Of a stretch of DNA of 64,000 nucleotides, positions 33,291 through 45,876 are shown piece after piece. The notes under the pieces are model-generated. The model saw nothing but the letters and a program-made list of their open reading frames with translations, was not told where the DNA came from and did not search any database. Location: positions 1,798,001 to 1,862,000 of the forward strand of contig OY294070.1 of assembly GCA_958510875.1 (NCBI GenBank), in the 5' to 3' direction. Position 1 is the stretch's first letter. Each line of letters opens with the position of its first letter. This DNA is from Endomychus coccineus (Eukaryota > Arthropoda > Insecta > Coleoptera > Endomychidae). The position numbers were made by a program, and so were the translations under genes.

Positions 33291-34237
33291 GCAAAATAAA
33301 CGTCTAAATTTATGAGCTCTGCATTATGTTCTTTAAATATTTAATCTTTCACACTATTTAATTGATTAATTAGCTTAAATATAGACTAAGACAGATGAAA
33401 TATGTATTTTTCATTCAGAACTTTTACTGCAGTTTCGAATGGAATTTACGAATGATTACTTAGTCTATGTATTAGAATTAAAAACAAATGAGAAGGTCTT
33501 TCTCTTTCTAGTCCAGATGTTTCTTCTGGACATCCTTTGTAAAAAGGCACAAAAACGAGTCAACTGGCGATTTTACATCCTGTGGAATATTTGGACTGCA
33601 ATCTTCTCTAAATGGACTTGGTCCCCTCGCCTCTAGCCATCCAATAGTGACATTTTTGGTGTACCATCTGATCTAATCTAAGAAAAATATTTTCCCTCCT
33701 TTCCCCCATCATCCAGTATCCAAAAGCGCCTGACACGATCGGTACCTATCGATGTCTTTATTTGTAATATAGTATTTAGATTTCTTGTGAATGAGCCGAT
33801 CGTCTCGATTCTTCCCAATTATTGGTGTTGCTAACTTGGCCTCTCTCTCTCCAAATAGACATGACGAGAGGTAGGTCAAGTAGGATTAGGATTGTAATGT
33901 AAGTAGGACGCTGAATGTCAACATAATAAATTGACTTCATCGTAAACAAAACAATAAAGTTAACTTACTTAAAAAGTTTATATAACGCTAGTTTTACCAC
34001 TTAACGCAGTAAACTTGAATGATGTTAGCATGTTGTGTTCGAAGATAAAATTTAACGATCGTGTTTTGCTTAATAAAAACTGCATGTTTTCAATACATTC
34101 GATTTAAATCGGCTCTCGCGCAAATCAACACTACGAGGTGCGCTCGGGAAGTTTCAAAATACTTTCCGATAACTTTGATTTGAAGTGTTTATAAAAGGTG
34201 CTCGAATTTATTTACTTCTGTTTTCTGATAATTTCAG
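33291..34237. other. Intergenic or intronic DNA before the SPAG6-like exon
   Basis: Likely an intron of the SPAG6-like gene, since the exon at 34238 begins with a splice acceptor. A 65-codon frame at 33439-33636 is not recognisable as a protein family. No armadillo-repeat exon was found here. Confidence 0.35.
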
Positions 34238-36587
34238 GTGTTGCCACACGATCCGAAGGCCAGAAGACTTTTCGTTACCACCGGGGCACTGAAAAAGATT
34301 CAAGAAATAGACGCCAAGCCGGGCAGTACCTTGATGGAGTACATCAGCATAGTGAACGCGTCGTTCCCCGAAGAAATAGTGCGGTATTATTCACCTGGCT
34401 ATCCGGAATCGCTGCTGGAGAAAGTTGAACAATATTCTCCTCAGGTTTGTAATTGAGAATGATTGAGTAAATGTAAGAAAATAAGAAATAAATGAATATA
34501 TGTACTCAAGTAGTCTCACATTCCTCTAACTTTTGTAAAGTTCGAGAAATGTATCTGAGTCAATGCGGTACATTTATTCATAGATGGCGTGAGATCCTTT
34601 TGGTCTTTCTACCATGTTGTTGGCCGGTTATGACTACCTCTTCAATAGAGATCGTTTAGTAACGTCGTACATTTGCTCGTTCTACTGATGACCTCTATGA
34701 GGAGAGCTAAACAGCTTAGTTAAACATAATGGTACCAACTGTTACCTCAGCAGCCATAATAACAGCCTTCGAAACCTCATGACCAATGAAAGCGACAAGA
34801 CAGGGAAGCTATGCCCCCTGGTGGAGTTCAGAACAGTCCGTTACGTTAAGGAGACTGTTCAACAAAGCTAAGCGAAACACTGGGATGAATTTCGCTTGCC
34901 ACTGACTGCGTGTAACAACGAACGTCTAAGATTCTGCGTAATCGGATATGCGGATGATATCGTCATTATAGTACAAGGGAAGTTCGGGAGCACAATGCAC
35001 TGAACACCGTGGAAATATGGTGCAACAAGGAAGGACTCAAAGTGAACCCCTCGAAAATAAACATTGTACCCTTCGAAAGGAAATTGGAAACATACAAGAC
35101 TTAGCTATGTATGGGGAAAACATACAGATGATGGACGTGGTCAAGTACCTTGGGGTAAGCCTAGATAAAAGGCTGACCTTTGGGAAGCATCTGGAGAAAA
35201 CCACTAATAAAGCGATAAGGACCCTGTGTCGAGTCGAGAGAACCTGGGGACTCACACCACGAATGATGCACTGGATGTACATCACCATGATGGTGAAAAA
35301 GACCCATTGTAACATACTCCGCAATCGTGTAGTGGTCAAAAACAAAAACGAAATCTCAATATTCCCTGAGCAGAGTTCAGAGTTGGCGTGCTTAGGAATA
35401 ACAGGTGCAATGTCGACCACCCCAACGGCTGCAATGGAACGTCGGTTGGGGTTGGAGCCACTACACCTCGCCGTTCAGACAGAAGCCATAAGAGGAGCGT
35501 ATCGCTTCGATCTAATTCGACAAGGAAAGGCCGACCAAAAAGACCGAAGCATTCTTGGATCTCTTGGGTCAACTGCGTCATAGGGGATGAGCTCCGCAGT
35601 ATCAAGGTTCACAGCACTTCCGTACCGTTCACGATTCAAACCTTGAATGGGCGGGAGAACGGTGGGAGTAATCCTCATATAATACCAGGGGATTCCGTAT
35701 GGCTTACCGAAGGCACCAAGACCGGAAAAAGTACAGGTGCTGGAATAGTCTAGACGAAGGACCAAGGAGAAATGATTTCTGTAAACATAGGAACACTTGC
35801 GACAGAATTCGAAGCTAAAATAATAGCAATTACAACATGTGCTCGAATTATGAGGGAGAGAGCCTATGAGAATAGACAAACCCCAATCATAGCGAGCAAC
35901 CTAACAGTGCTTAAGGCACTGGAGTCATACACAATTCCCTCACAATGTGTACTCGATTGTGTAAAGGAACTAACGGCACTAGTAAAAAAACCCAATACAG
36001 TGACATTCGTATGGGAGTCTGAGGAACCCAAACGCGCAGGGACTGAAATTGCCGCGGAATAACCACCGATTGAACCAGAGCCAACCTGTGTAATTTCTCA
36101 TGCCACAGCGAAATCTGTAATCCAAAAATTGCTCCAGGCAGAGCATCGTGCCTATTGGAGGGAACTGCCCCGTACGTCGCACTTTAAGCGACTAATGAGA
36201 TATCTTCAGCAGCAACGAGTTACTGATGTCCAGCAGACAAGATATCTTGTTGCATTTCTGTTCTTAACAAACACAGTAAGATATATACTATATGTATTTC
36301 CATTCAAAATAATGGAAATAGTACTGCTTCATCGATATGTATCACTTGATTCTCACCTCATTAAACTGGAAGGTTTTAAATAAATTAGAAATAAGTTTTC
36401 CTCAGAGATATGGATTCGCCAATAACGAATCCAACTTCACCAAATACTCCTCTTTTTTCAGATGGCAACTGTATTCAGAGAAACAGGGAAAAGAGACAGC
36501 GATATGCAAGCAGATGTTGCAGCTTTAATAGATGATAGTTCTTCTTCAGCTAGTCAAGATATGGTGAATATGGTTGCTAATAAATGA
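34238..36587 (+). CDS. SPAG6: SPAG6/PF16-like axonemal armadillo protein, last two exons (partial)
   Basis: Exon 34238-34444 follows TTTCAG and encodes 69 residues: VLPHDPKARRLFVTTGALKK and onward to EEIVRYYSPGYPESLLEKVE. This closely fits the conserved C-terminus of SPAG6/PF16, a protein of the axonemal central pair needed for flagellar motility. The exon ends CAG|GTTTGT in phase 0. A candidate terminal exon at 36462-36587, after CTTTTTTCAG and also in phase 0, adds 41 residues (MATVFRETGKRDSDMQADVA and onward) and a TGA. That last exon is an inference; if the donor is not used the protein ends at TGA a few codons after 34444. The armadillo-repeat exons upstream were not found and may lie far to the left or outside the window. 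A dead LINE occupies the 2-kb intron. Confidence 0.7.
34740..36260 (+). pseudogene. Non-LTR retrotransposon with RT and RNase H remnants (I/R1/LOA-like)
   Basis: The RT catalytic motif is seen as VIGYADDIVIIVQGKF at about 34938. Downstream frames follow the usual order: GLKVNPSKINIVPFER, MMDVVKYLGVSLDKRLTFG, RTWGLTPRMMHW, LACLGITGAMSTTPTAAMER. RNase H-like parts come next: LTEGTKTGKSTGAGI near 35700 (the usual Asp before Gly is Glu), LATEFEAKIIAITTCARIM, and IASNLTVLKALES (the usual Asp is Asn). The copy is 5'-truncated, several frameshifts split it, and it lies in the sense orientation within an intron of the SPAG6-like gene. It is not functional. Confidence 0.8.
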
Positions 36588-37592
36588 AGTTGAAATTTTA
36601 TCATATTTATATCATTTTACAACTTTATAAACATATTATATCATTGGCTTTTCTTTTCTTTTCAATCGATCATACTTTAACAAGATTAAGGATTTTATAA
36701 GTGAATTTAGAGCAGGGTTAAATACTGGAATTGACAGGAAACGCTATTATGGTAGGAAAACCAAGTAGCTCCTAGCTGTGTGTTTGTAATATTATCTTCA
36801 ATTTGATATATCAATGATAAGGAATATCCAGATATTCATAAAAAAGGATTGAGTTAATTTAGCGGTGCGTCGTAGGTCACGCTTTATGTTATGTACAAAA
36901 GTATCCACTATATTAAAGTTATAACTACTGATGTAGCTCGCAACATTTTTGGTACCTTCCAATGAAAAATTCCCAAACTTTTGGGATGCGTTTGAAATAA
37001 GTATACTTTTCGATGGTTTTTATCCTTTTGTAAAAGTTCAACAATTTAAATAATTCAAAATTATTATCGAATTATAACAAATTTTCTAGGTCCTTCGGGA
37101 GAAAAGTAAAAATAGGAATACCCTTAACATATAACGTACCTTAATGCTATCCTAAGACATGATACAATGTGATCCTAAGGCATGATGCAATGTGATCCTA
37201 AGCTATATCGTCTGAGCCATTAAGAATGAACCATTCGTAATCCCAAGACCAGAGTTGTATGAAAACGCACCGATAACATCCGCAAATTCATAGTCAAAGT
37301 ATATTATACATTAACGCATGATGCTGTTACATCCACACACGAACCGAACGAGATGCACATGAGTCTTCTGAGCTGACTCATTTCTCTACACAGAACTGGA
37401 TAAGGAATTATCTTGTGTCTTATTCTTGGTTTGGTTGATCTCTGAGGAACATAGAATAAGTTTCATCATCTGTATGACCTCTAAATTGTACAATAAAAAT
37501 TTGACGTATTTTCTATTTAGAGATATTTGTTTATGTATTTGTAATGTTTACCAACAATTCCAGTGACTTAAAATTAACAATAACTTAAAGTG
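36588..37592. other. Intergenic region between SPAG6-like and cereblon genes
   Basis: No gene seen. A short tandem repeat of about 24 bp ('catgatacaatgtgatccta' type) lies at about 37147-37205. The last few hundred bases should include the cereblon promoter and 5' UTR; no core element could be fixed. Confidence 0.4.
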
Positions 37593-40500
37593 ATGTCTGA
37601 TTCCGACGACAATGTTAACGAGTTTGACGAAGAAATTGAAAATGGACATATTTCTGGTTCTTTATCTCCGTCAATCGATGTAGTATCTACGGATAGCGAG
37701 GCAGGTTTGTAATCTAAAAATAAATTGTGTCATAAAATTTGATAAAACATACATTTTATTTATTTGTTCGGTTAGATGTAGATGAGGACCCACATGCCCA
37801 AAATGAAGGCGCCAATTTCAATATTGACTTGCCAACAACACATAAGGTAAATTTACAGAAAATTGTACTTGATCCTAATATTATGTACTGAAAATTTGTT
37901 TTTTTTTAATTCGTCTTCTAGTACTTGGGGAAATTGAATGAAATTAGTGGATATACTTTATTCGATGATGGTGAGATTATTTCAACAATTGCCATACATA
38001 CAAATACTTTGGTGTTCCCTGGTTTTACCTTGCCTTTAGTCATGAAAAATCATTATGAATGTAGAGTTATGTTGCATTTTACCGAACAAAGAAAGGTTTT
38101 TGTTCTTCTATGTTCAGAGTAAGTGCTGTTAGTTTTAATTTAACTTTTTATTTAATATATACTGACAAAACAATCAAGTTAGTGTAACTTCCTACTCCAA
38201 AACAAATGCAGATCAGCCCACTTTCATATCTAAGGTTATAATAATTACATTTTTGGATTTGTTGCTTGTTATTATAACATTCTTGTACCAATCTACAGTT
38301 ATTTGACCCTAGATTGTTTCAATTTCATTAAAGTAAAGTATATCATAATATTGTGTTTTCAGTGAATACTTGAGCAAACTGTTCAATTATGGCGTTATGA
38401 TGGAGATTTACGAGACGGATATGAAAAATAGTACTCTTCGCTTGAAAGCCAGAGCCAGACAAAGATGCCAATTGGTGCCCAATACTGAAGTGAAAAACCT
38501 GGCAGGTAGATTGGAAAAAGTTACCGTAAGAATTTTGCCAGAATATAGGATTTTATCGCCGCTGAGCGATACCCAACTTTATAATCTGAAGTCCAAGAGG
38601 AAATTTCTGTGCAACGATTATGACGAATTGAAGAAATATCGCAAATTTAGAAGGTAATTTTATATATTTTCAAAGGTGCAATGATATTTCATAATTCTTA
38701 CACTTGTTCCAGGTATCATCTAGCCCAATTTCCTTTGGCAAGTTGGATTTACGAGAACTACGAAATTTGCTATTATGTTAAACATATTCTAGAGGGCTTG
38801 TCTAAGTATTATTTGAAAGGTAAGTCATGACTTTTGGAATTAACCTAGACTAAAGAGTCTAAATGTTGCAATTATTAGGGTGATTCATGATGAAAGTGGT
38901 TAAAAGTACGGTTTTAATTACAGAATATATCCCGAAAGACCCAGTCTCGTTGTCGTATTGGTTTGTACAGAATTACCTACTCCAACATCGGGAAAGGTTG
39001 TACGTTATGAAACAAAAGTGTGTGATTGACAGACTGAAGTACGAGATGAAGTGCCTGCAAATTGTGAGTATATCAACAAGTAATCGGTTCGCTTTTATTG
39101 CAGTACATTCACCGTCCTCTTTCTAGGAACGTACTATTCGTTGCAACAAATGTACAGCCGATATTGCGGAACAAGGCCACGTGTTCGTCATGTCGAAAGA
39201 TGGTATCCAAAGCAACTATTGCAACCCAAGTAAGTTCTTAACAAACACGATTTAAAGAAAATAACGCTCGTAAATTTTTTTTATTGAAATTTGTGTATAT
39301 CGTAACATTTATTATTGTTAGAATTATTAACAAAACCTATCGTTTTAAGATTGTTATACTTTATAATCAGTATTTTATTTATTGTAATTTGTGCATCATC
39401 TACAGGACAATGGTCCCAAAATGGTACATATAGAACTATTATAATATAAAAAGCCCTTTCTAAATAAATTTTACATCAATAATGAGTGTTAATTCAATAA
39501 TTAATATTGAGTATATGGAGCTTGGTGAGTCATCACGTTCAGTTGAAATAATAAAAACTATCAGAAATCTTTCTAAATATCGGTCTGACAACATTATGTG
39601 CGAAAGCATTTAAATTAATAATGATTCTTGACCCAGGTATGAATTATACATAAATTCTTGAGAAATAGTTCACACTAACACATATAGCCCAAGCTATGAA
39701 CCGAAAAAAAAAAATTTAAGTCCGAATCAACAAATTTTTTTGCATTAGCTTCAGGAGGTTCTCAGGATCATTCATACACCTTAAAACCTCTTGGGAACCC
39801 CAACCCCACCCATTGGGGGCGAAAATATCCCGAAATCTCCCAAGTATTTTTCTACAAAAAAAGGTATTTTGGCATTTCGAGTGCACCCAGGTGGTTTTTT
39901 GGGTCGCTGAACACGAATCCGTAGCCAGATTTACTTGCAGTCCATCGTAGGGGTGGTCAAATCGACAAAATTGGCCAATTTTGCACCCCTAATATGTTAT
40001 TTCGCAATTTACGTGTTTTTGGCATCTCGAATGCACCAAGGAGGTTTTTTAGGTCACTGAACACGAATCCGTAGCCAGATTTACTTGCAATCCGCCGTAG
40101 GGGTGGTCAAATCGACAAAATTGGCCAATTTTGCACCCCTAATATGTTATTTCGCAATTTACGTGTTTTTGGCATCTCGAATGCACCAAGGAGGTTTTTT
40201 AGGTCACTGAACACGAATCCGTAGCCAGATTTACTTGCAATCCATCGTAGGGGTGGTGAAATCGACAAAATTGGCCAATTTTGCACCCCTAATATGTTAT
40301 TTCGCAATTTACGTGTTTTTGGCATCTCGAATGCACCAAGGAGGTTTTTTAGGTCACTGAACACGAATCCGTAGCCAGATTTACTTGCAATCCGTCGTAG
40401 GAGTGGTCAAATCGACAAAATTGGCCAATTTTGCACCCCTAATATGTTATTTCGCAATTTACGTGTTTTTGGTATCTCGAATGCACCAAAGAGGTTTTTT

Positions 40501-43500
40501 AGGTCACTGAACACGAATCCGTAGCCAGATTTACTTGCAATCCATCGAAGGGGTGGTCAAATCGACAAAATTGGCCAATTTTGCACCCCTAATATGTTAT
40601 TTTGCAATTTACGTGTTTTTGGCATCTCGAATGCACCAAGGAGGTTTTTTAGGTCACTGAACACGAATCCGTAGCCAGATTTACTTGCAATCCGCCGTAG
40701 GGGTGGTCAAATCGACAAAATTGGCCAATTTTGCACCCCTAATATGTTATTTCGCAATTTACGTGTTTTTGGCATCTCGAATGCACCAAGGAGGTTTTTT
40801 AGGTCACTGAACACGAATCCGTAGCCAGATTTACTTGCAATCCATCGTAGGGGTGGTCAAATCGACAAAATTGGCCAATTTTGCACCCCTAATATGTTAT
40901 TTCGCAATTTACGTGTTTTTGGCATCTCGAATGCACCAAGGAGGTTTTTTAGGTCACTGAACACGAATCCGTAGCCAGATTTACTTGCAATCCGTCGTAG
41001 GAGTGGTCAAATCGACAAAATTGGCCAATTTTGCACCCCTAATATGTTATTTCGCAATTTACGTGTTTTTGGCATCTCGAATGCACCAAGGAGGTTTTTT
41101 AGGTCACTGAACACGAATCCGTAGCCAGATTTACTTGCAATCCATCGTAGGGGTGGTCAAATCGACAAAATTGGCCAATTTTGCACCCCTAATATGTTAT
41201 TTCGCAATTTACGTGTTTTTGGCATCTCGAATGCACCAAGGAGGTTTTTTAGGTCACTGAACACGAATCCGTAGCCAGATTTACTTGCAATCCATCGTAG
41301 GGGTGGTCAAATCGACAAAATTGGCCAATTTTGCACCCCTAATATGTTATTTCGCAATTTACGTGTTTTTGGCATCTCGAATGCACCAAGGAGGTTTTTT
41401 AGGTCACTGAACACGAATCCGTAGCCAGATTTACTTGCAATCCGTCGTAGGAGTGGTCAAATCGACAAAATTGGCCAATTTTGCACCCCTAATATGTTAT
41501 TTCGCAATTTACGTGTTTTTGGCATCTCGAATGCACCAAGCAGGTTTTTTAGGTCACTGAACACGAATCCGTAGCCAGATTTACTTGCAATCCATCGTAG
41601 GGGTGGTCAAATCGACAAAATTGGCCAATTTTGCACCCCTAATAAGTTATTTTGCAATTTACGTGTTTTTGGCATCTCGAATGCACCAAGGAGGTTTTTT
41701 AGGTCACTGAACACGAATCCGTAGCCAGATTTACTTGCAATCCATCGTAGGGGTGGTCAAATCGACAAAATTGGCCAATTTTGCACCCCTAATATGTTAT
41801 TTCGCAATTTACGTGTTTTTGGCATCTCGAATGCACCAAGGAGGTTTTTTAGGTCACTGAACACGAATCCGTAGCCAGATTTACTTGCAATCCATCGTAG
41901 GGGTGGTCAAATCGACAAAATTGGCCAATTTTGCACCCCTAATATGTTATTTCGCAATTTACGTGTTTTTGGCATCTCGAATGCACCAAGGTCAAATCGA
42001 CAAAATTGGCCAATTTTGCACCCCTAATATGTTATTTCGCAATTTACGTGTTTTTGGCATCTCGAATGCACCAAGGAGGTTTTTTAGGTCACTGAACACG
42101 AATCCGTAGCCAGATTTACTTGCAATCCATCGTAGGGGTGGTCAAATCGACAAAATTGGCCAATTTTGCACCCCTAATATGTTATTTCGCAATTTACGTG
42201 TTTTTGGCATCTCGAATGCACCAAGGAGGTTTTTTAGGTCACTGAACACGAATCCGTAGCCAGATTTACTTGCAATCCGTCGTAGGAGTGGTCAAATCGA
42301 TAAAATTGGCCAATTTTGCACCCCTAATATGTTATTTCGCAATTTACGTGTTTTTGGCATCTCGAATGCGCCAAGGTGGTTTTTTAGGTCACTGAACACG
42401 AATCCGTAGCCAGATTTACTTGCAATCCATCGTAGGGGTAGTCAAATCGACAAAATTGGCCAATTTTGCACCCCTAATATGTTATTTCGCAATTTACGTG
42501 TTTTTGGCATCTCGAATGCACCAAGGAGGTTTTTTAGGTCACTGAACACGAATCCGTAGCCAGATTTACTTGCAATCCGTCGTAGGAGTGGTCAAATCGA
42601 CAAAATTGGCCAATTTTGCACCCCTAATATGTTATTTCGCAATTTACGTGTTTTTGGCATCTCGAATGCACCAAGGAGGTTTTTTAGGTCACTGAACACG
42701 AATCCGTAGCCAGATTTACTTGCAATCCGTCGTAGGAGTGGTCAAATCGATAAAATTGGCCAATTTTGCACCCCTAATATGTTATTTCGCAATTTACGTG
42801 TTTTTGGCATCTCGAATGCACCAAGGACGTTTTTTAGGTCACTGGACACGAATCCGTAGCCAGATTTACTTGCAATCCGTCGTAGGAGTGGTCAAATCGA
42901 CAAAATTGGCCAATTTTGCACCCCTAATATGTTATTTCGCAATTTACGTGTTTTTGGCATCTCGAATGCACCAAGGAGGTTTTTTAGGTCACTGAACACG
43001 AATCCGTAGCCAGATTTACTTGCAATCCATCGTAGGGGTGGTCAAATCGACAAAATTGGCCAATTTTGCACCCCTAATATGTTATTTTGCAATTTACGTG
43101 TTTTTGGCATCTCGAATGCACCAAGGAGGTTTTTTAGGTCACTGAACACGAATCCGTAGCCAGATTTACTTGCAATCCATCGTAGGGGTGGTCAAATCGA
43201 CAAAATTGGCCAATTTTGCACCCCTAATATGTTATTTCGCAATTTACGTGTTTTTGGCATCTCGAATGCACCAAGGAGGTTTTTTAGGTCACTGAACACG
43301 AATCCGTAGTCAGATTTACTTGCAATCCATCGTAGGGGTGGTCAAATCGACAAAATTGGCCAATTTTGCACCCCTAATATGTTATTTCGCAATTAACGTG
43401 TTTTTGGCATCTCGAATGCACCAAGGAGGTTTTTTAGGTCACTGAATCACTGAACACGAATCCGTAGCCAGATTTACTTGCAATCCGCCGTAGGGGTGGT

Positions 43501-45876
43501 CAAATCGACAAAATTGGCCAATTTTGCACCCCTAATATGTTATTTTGCAATTTACGTGTTTTAGGCATTTCGAATGCACCAAAGGGTTTTTTGAGTCGCT
43601 GAATACGATTCCAAAGCCAGATTTACTCCGAATTAATTTTAAAATACAAAAATAGTAAAAATTTAGAAGCATGTCAAATTAGCCATTTTTGTAAATTTCC
43701 CACCCCTACGATGATATTCTAGTAAATCTGGCTTCGGAATCGTATTCAGCGACCCAAAAAACCTCCTTGGTACATTGGAAATGCCTAAAACACGTAAATT
43801 TCAAAATAACATATTAGGGGTGCAAAATTGTGCAATTTTGTCGATTTTACCACCCCTACGATGGGATTGCAAGTAAATCTGGCTACGGATTCGTGTTCAG
43901 CGATCAAAAAAATCCCCTAATTGCACTCTAAATGCCAAAATACCTTTTTTTTGTAGAAAATACGATTCAAGACTTGGAGATTTCGGGCCATTTTCGCCCC
44001 CAATGGGTAGGGTTGGGGTTCCCAAGAGGTTTTAAGGTGTATGAATGATCTTGACAACCTCCTGAAGCTAATGCAAAAAAAAATTTTTGATTCGAACTTG
44101 CATGTTTTTTTTTTTTGTTATAGCTAAAAACCCTGTTCACAGCCTGGGCTATTAGGGATTGCTGTATTATAAGTCCCATCGCAATCTAAACAATTTAATT
44201 TGTATACTGTGTGGGTTTGTTTATCTTTAGGTATTAAAGGATTTAGATTTGAAAAATATTTACCAACATAGTAAGTAGGTTTATGCGCAACATTTATATC
44301 ATAATTTAATAAACATTTCCTAATTTTCTCCGAGGTATCCGGAATATTATAAAATTATCTGTATTACCTTTTATATTAATAATATATATGACGTACCATT
44401 ATAGATTTTGTTTATTTTTTCCTTAAAGCCCTTGCAAAACATTGTTTTGATTAGAATCATCAATTCGATTACAAAAATGTTAATATTTTAACTAAAGAAA
44501 CTAATTATTATAAAAGATCTGCTCTGGAAATAATTCACATAAAACGTGACTCTGCAAATCATAGAACAGACGTTTAATCATTAAGTCAAATTTATACAAA
44601 TTTAATTAATTAAATTCCTTGTAAAGTCCTACATGCCTCTTTATGATATTAGAACTATATTGAAGGTACAATGCTTCTATTACCTCATAAATCTTTAACA
44701 TCTGGTTCGAATGTGGATACTTGAGCGTATTATAGTTTGGTTTCAGTCCTATTCAAACATTGCTTGAGATGTTTTCGAATATTATAAGATTGCTAAGAAG
44801 TGGCTTCTTGATTCATTTTCATATACTCAAAACATCAATGTGTTACAATTTTGATTTCTATTCGTTTCGGCGACGGGCATTTTTGGTTGAAATTGATGCG
44901 ATAAGAACGCTTTGTACTTGGTACAGTTGGTTTAGGAAATCCCGTTTGGGACATTGTTACGTCTTCTGATGATAGTCGTGAGACCTAAACGTACGTAAAG
45001 ACGAAAATAATAAGCATATATGTTAGTGCGACCTTTTTCCCGAGAATTTATGTCGAAAACATTTAAAAAAATAATAATAAACCAGAAGAATTATATAAAC
45101 AGCCCAGGTAGTAGGTTTTTATAAGTCCATGGTAAATATATGCCTTTTTCGAGTGCTAATTATTGTTAAATAAAGCCATCATAATATATTTGAAATAGTG
45201 TTTTATATTGTTGAATGTAACTATATATAACCGTATTTTTTTTTTCAAGTAGAACATCATTCTTTTTTGTGTGCAATGATATATAGATATAGGAGACTTT
45301 TGTTTGAGTAGTATAAGTTGGTTGGAGATTATTATCATCTTAGGATTTATCGTTTATTGAATTTGTTCATGCCAGTTATGTATTTTCTTGGATAAGTAAG
45401 AATTTTTTTCTCTTAGATGGAAACGTTTACGAGACTGTAACAGTATCACAAGCTAGAAATTTTCATTTAGTAGGATTACCATCTAAACAATTTTCATGGT
45501 TTCCTGGGTGAGTAATTTTTATTATTTTGTTCATATTTTATGTTCTTCTAAATTTTCCATAATTCATTAAAATGTATACATGTAACATGAAAAATAACAT
45601 TTAATTGCGAGTCTATGTTATTTTTCTTTTATATAATATTGGACGTTATATTCAACCTCAATGAGATCATAAAGATCCATCATAATTTTTGGTAATTTTC
45701 CATTTAGATACGCCTGGACTATAATGCAATGTAACGAATGTCGACAACACTTGGGATGGAAATTCACCGCGAAAAACCTAAATCCTAAAATGTTCTACGG
45801 CTTGGCCAAGAGTAACTTCGAAGTGTCTGCCAAACATCCAACCGATCTTTCGATGGAACTAACCGAAACGGATTGA
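37593..45876 (+). CDS. CRBN: Cereblon, CRL4 substrate receptor (426 aa, complete)
   Basis: Nine exons, all with GT-AG borders and matching phases: 37593-37704, 37776-37846, 37922-38118, 38363-38653, 38713-38819, 38924-39063, 39127-39229, 45417-45507, 45708-45876. Total 426 aa, close to the human 442. After an acidic N-terminus comes the Lon-type domain, beginning near residue 62 (YLGKLNEISGYTLFDDGEII). The C-terminal CULT domain shows zinc cysteines 312/315 and 379/382 and the three pocket tryptophans 368, 374 and 388 (FSWFPGYAW...GWKF). Known role: DDB1-CUL4 ubiquitin-ligase receptor; the fly orthologue is ohgata. Residue 376 is Ile and 366 is Phe, at the positions of human Val388 and His378. 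Intron 7 (39230-45416) holds a satellite-bearing element. Confidence 0.95.
39684..44153. mobile_element. Long-inverted-repeat element carrying a 150-bp satellite, in cereblon intron 7
   Basis: The outer ends are inverted: 'tagcccaagctatgaac' at 39685 against 'gttcacagcctgggcta' ending near 44152. Inner parts match over about 220 bp: 'gcattagcttcaggaggtt', 'cccaaccc.acccattgggg' and 'ctacaaaaaaaggtattttgg' pair with 43930-44080 in reverse. Between them lie about 25 head-to-tail 150-bp units followed by about two inverted units (43680-43930). No protein gene inside. This resembles foldback elements; a Helentron-derived satellite carrier is an alternative. Confidence 0.7.
39871..43590. repeat. 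150-bp satellite array, about 25 units
   Basis: Units begin 'ggcatctcgaatgcaccaag' at 40021, 40171, 40321 and every 150 bp to 41971. After a 65-bp shortened unit they resume at 42056 and every 150 bp to 43406; one more diverged unit follows after a small 'aatcactg' duplication. Variation is mostly at a few sites (cc[g/a][c/t]cgtagg[g/a]gtgg). The first and last units are the most diverged, as expected if exchange homogenises the middle. Short open frames within it are by-products of the repeat. Confidence 0.95.
44154..44440 (-). pseudogene. Penelope-like element fragment abutting the satellite element
   Basis: The minus strand reads IPDTSEKIRKCLLNYDINVA, then HKPTYYVGKYFSNLNPLIPK, then HTVYKLNCLDCDGTYNTAI. 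This fits the region from the end of RT to the Cys pair at the start of GIY-YIG in Penelope-like elements. It stops where the inverted-repeat element begins (44153), which suggests that element landed in it or beside it. The continuation on the far side (left of 39684) was not recognised. Confidence 0.55.
44441..45416. other. Remainder of cereblon intron 7
   Basis: AT-rich, no second gene seen. It ends with a normal pyrimidine tract and TTTTTTTCTCTTAG before exon 8. Confidence 0.4.

Noticed and set aside
33439..33636. 65-codon frame before the SPAG6-like exon as an upstream exon
   Set aside because: The hydrophobic, Trp-rich translation does not resemble armadillo repeats.
41885..42995. Open frames of 70-90 codons within the satellite
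   Set aside because: They are the 150-bp unit (divisible by three) reading through by chance; no selection signal, and the same frame is stopped in other units.
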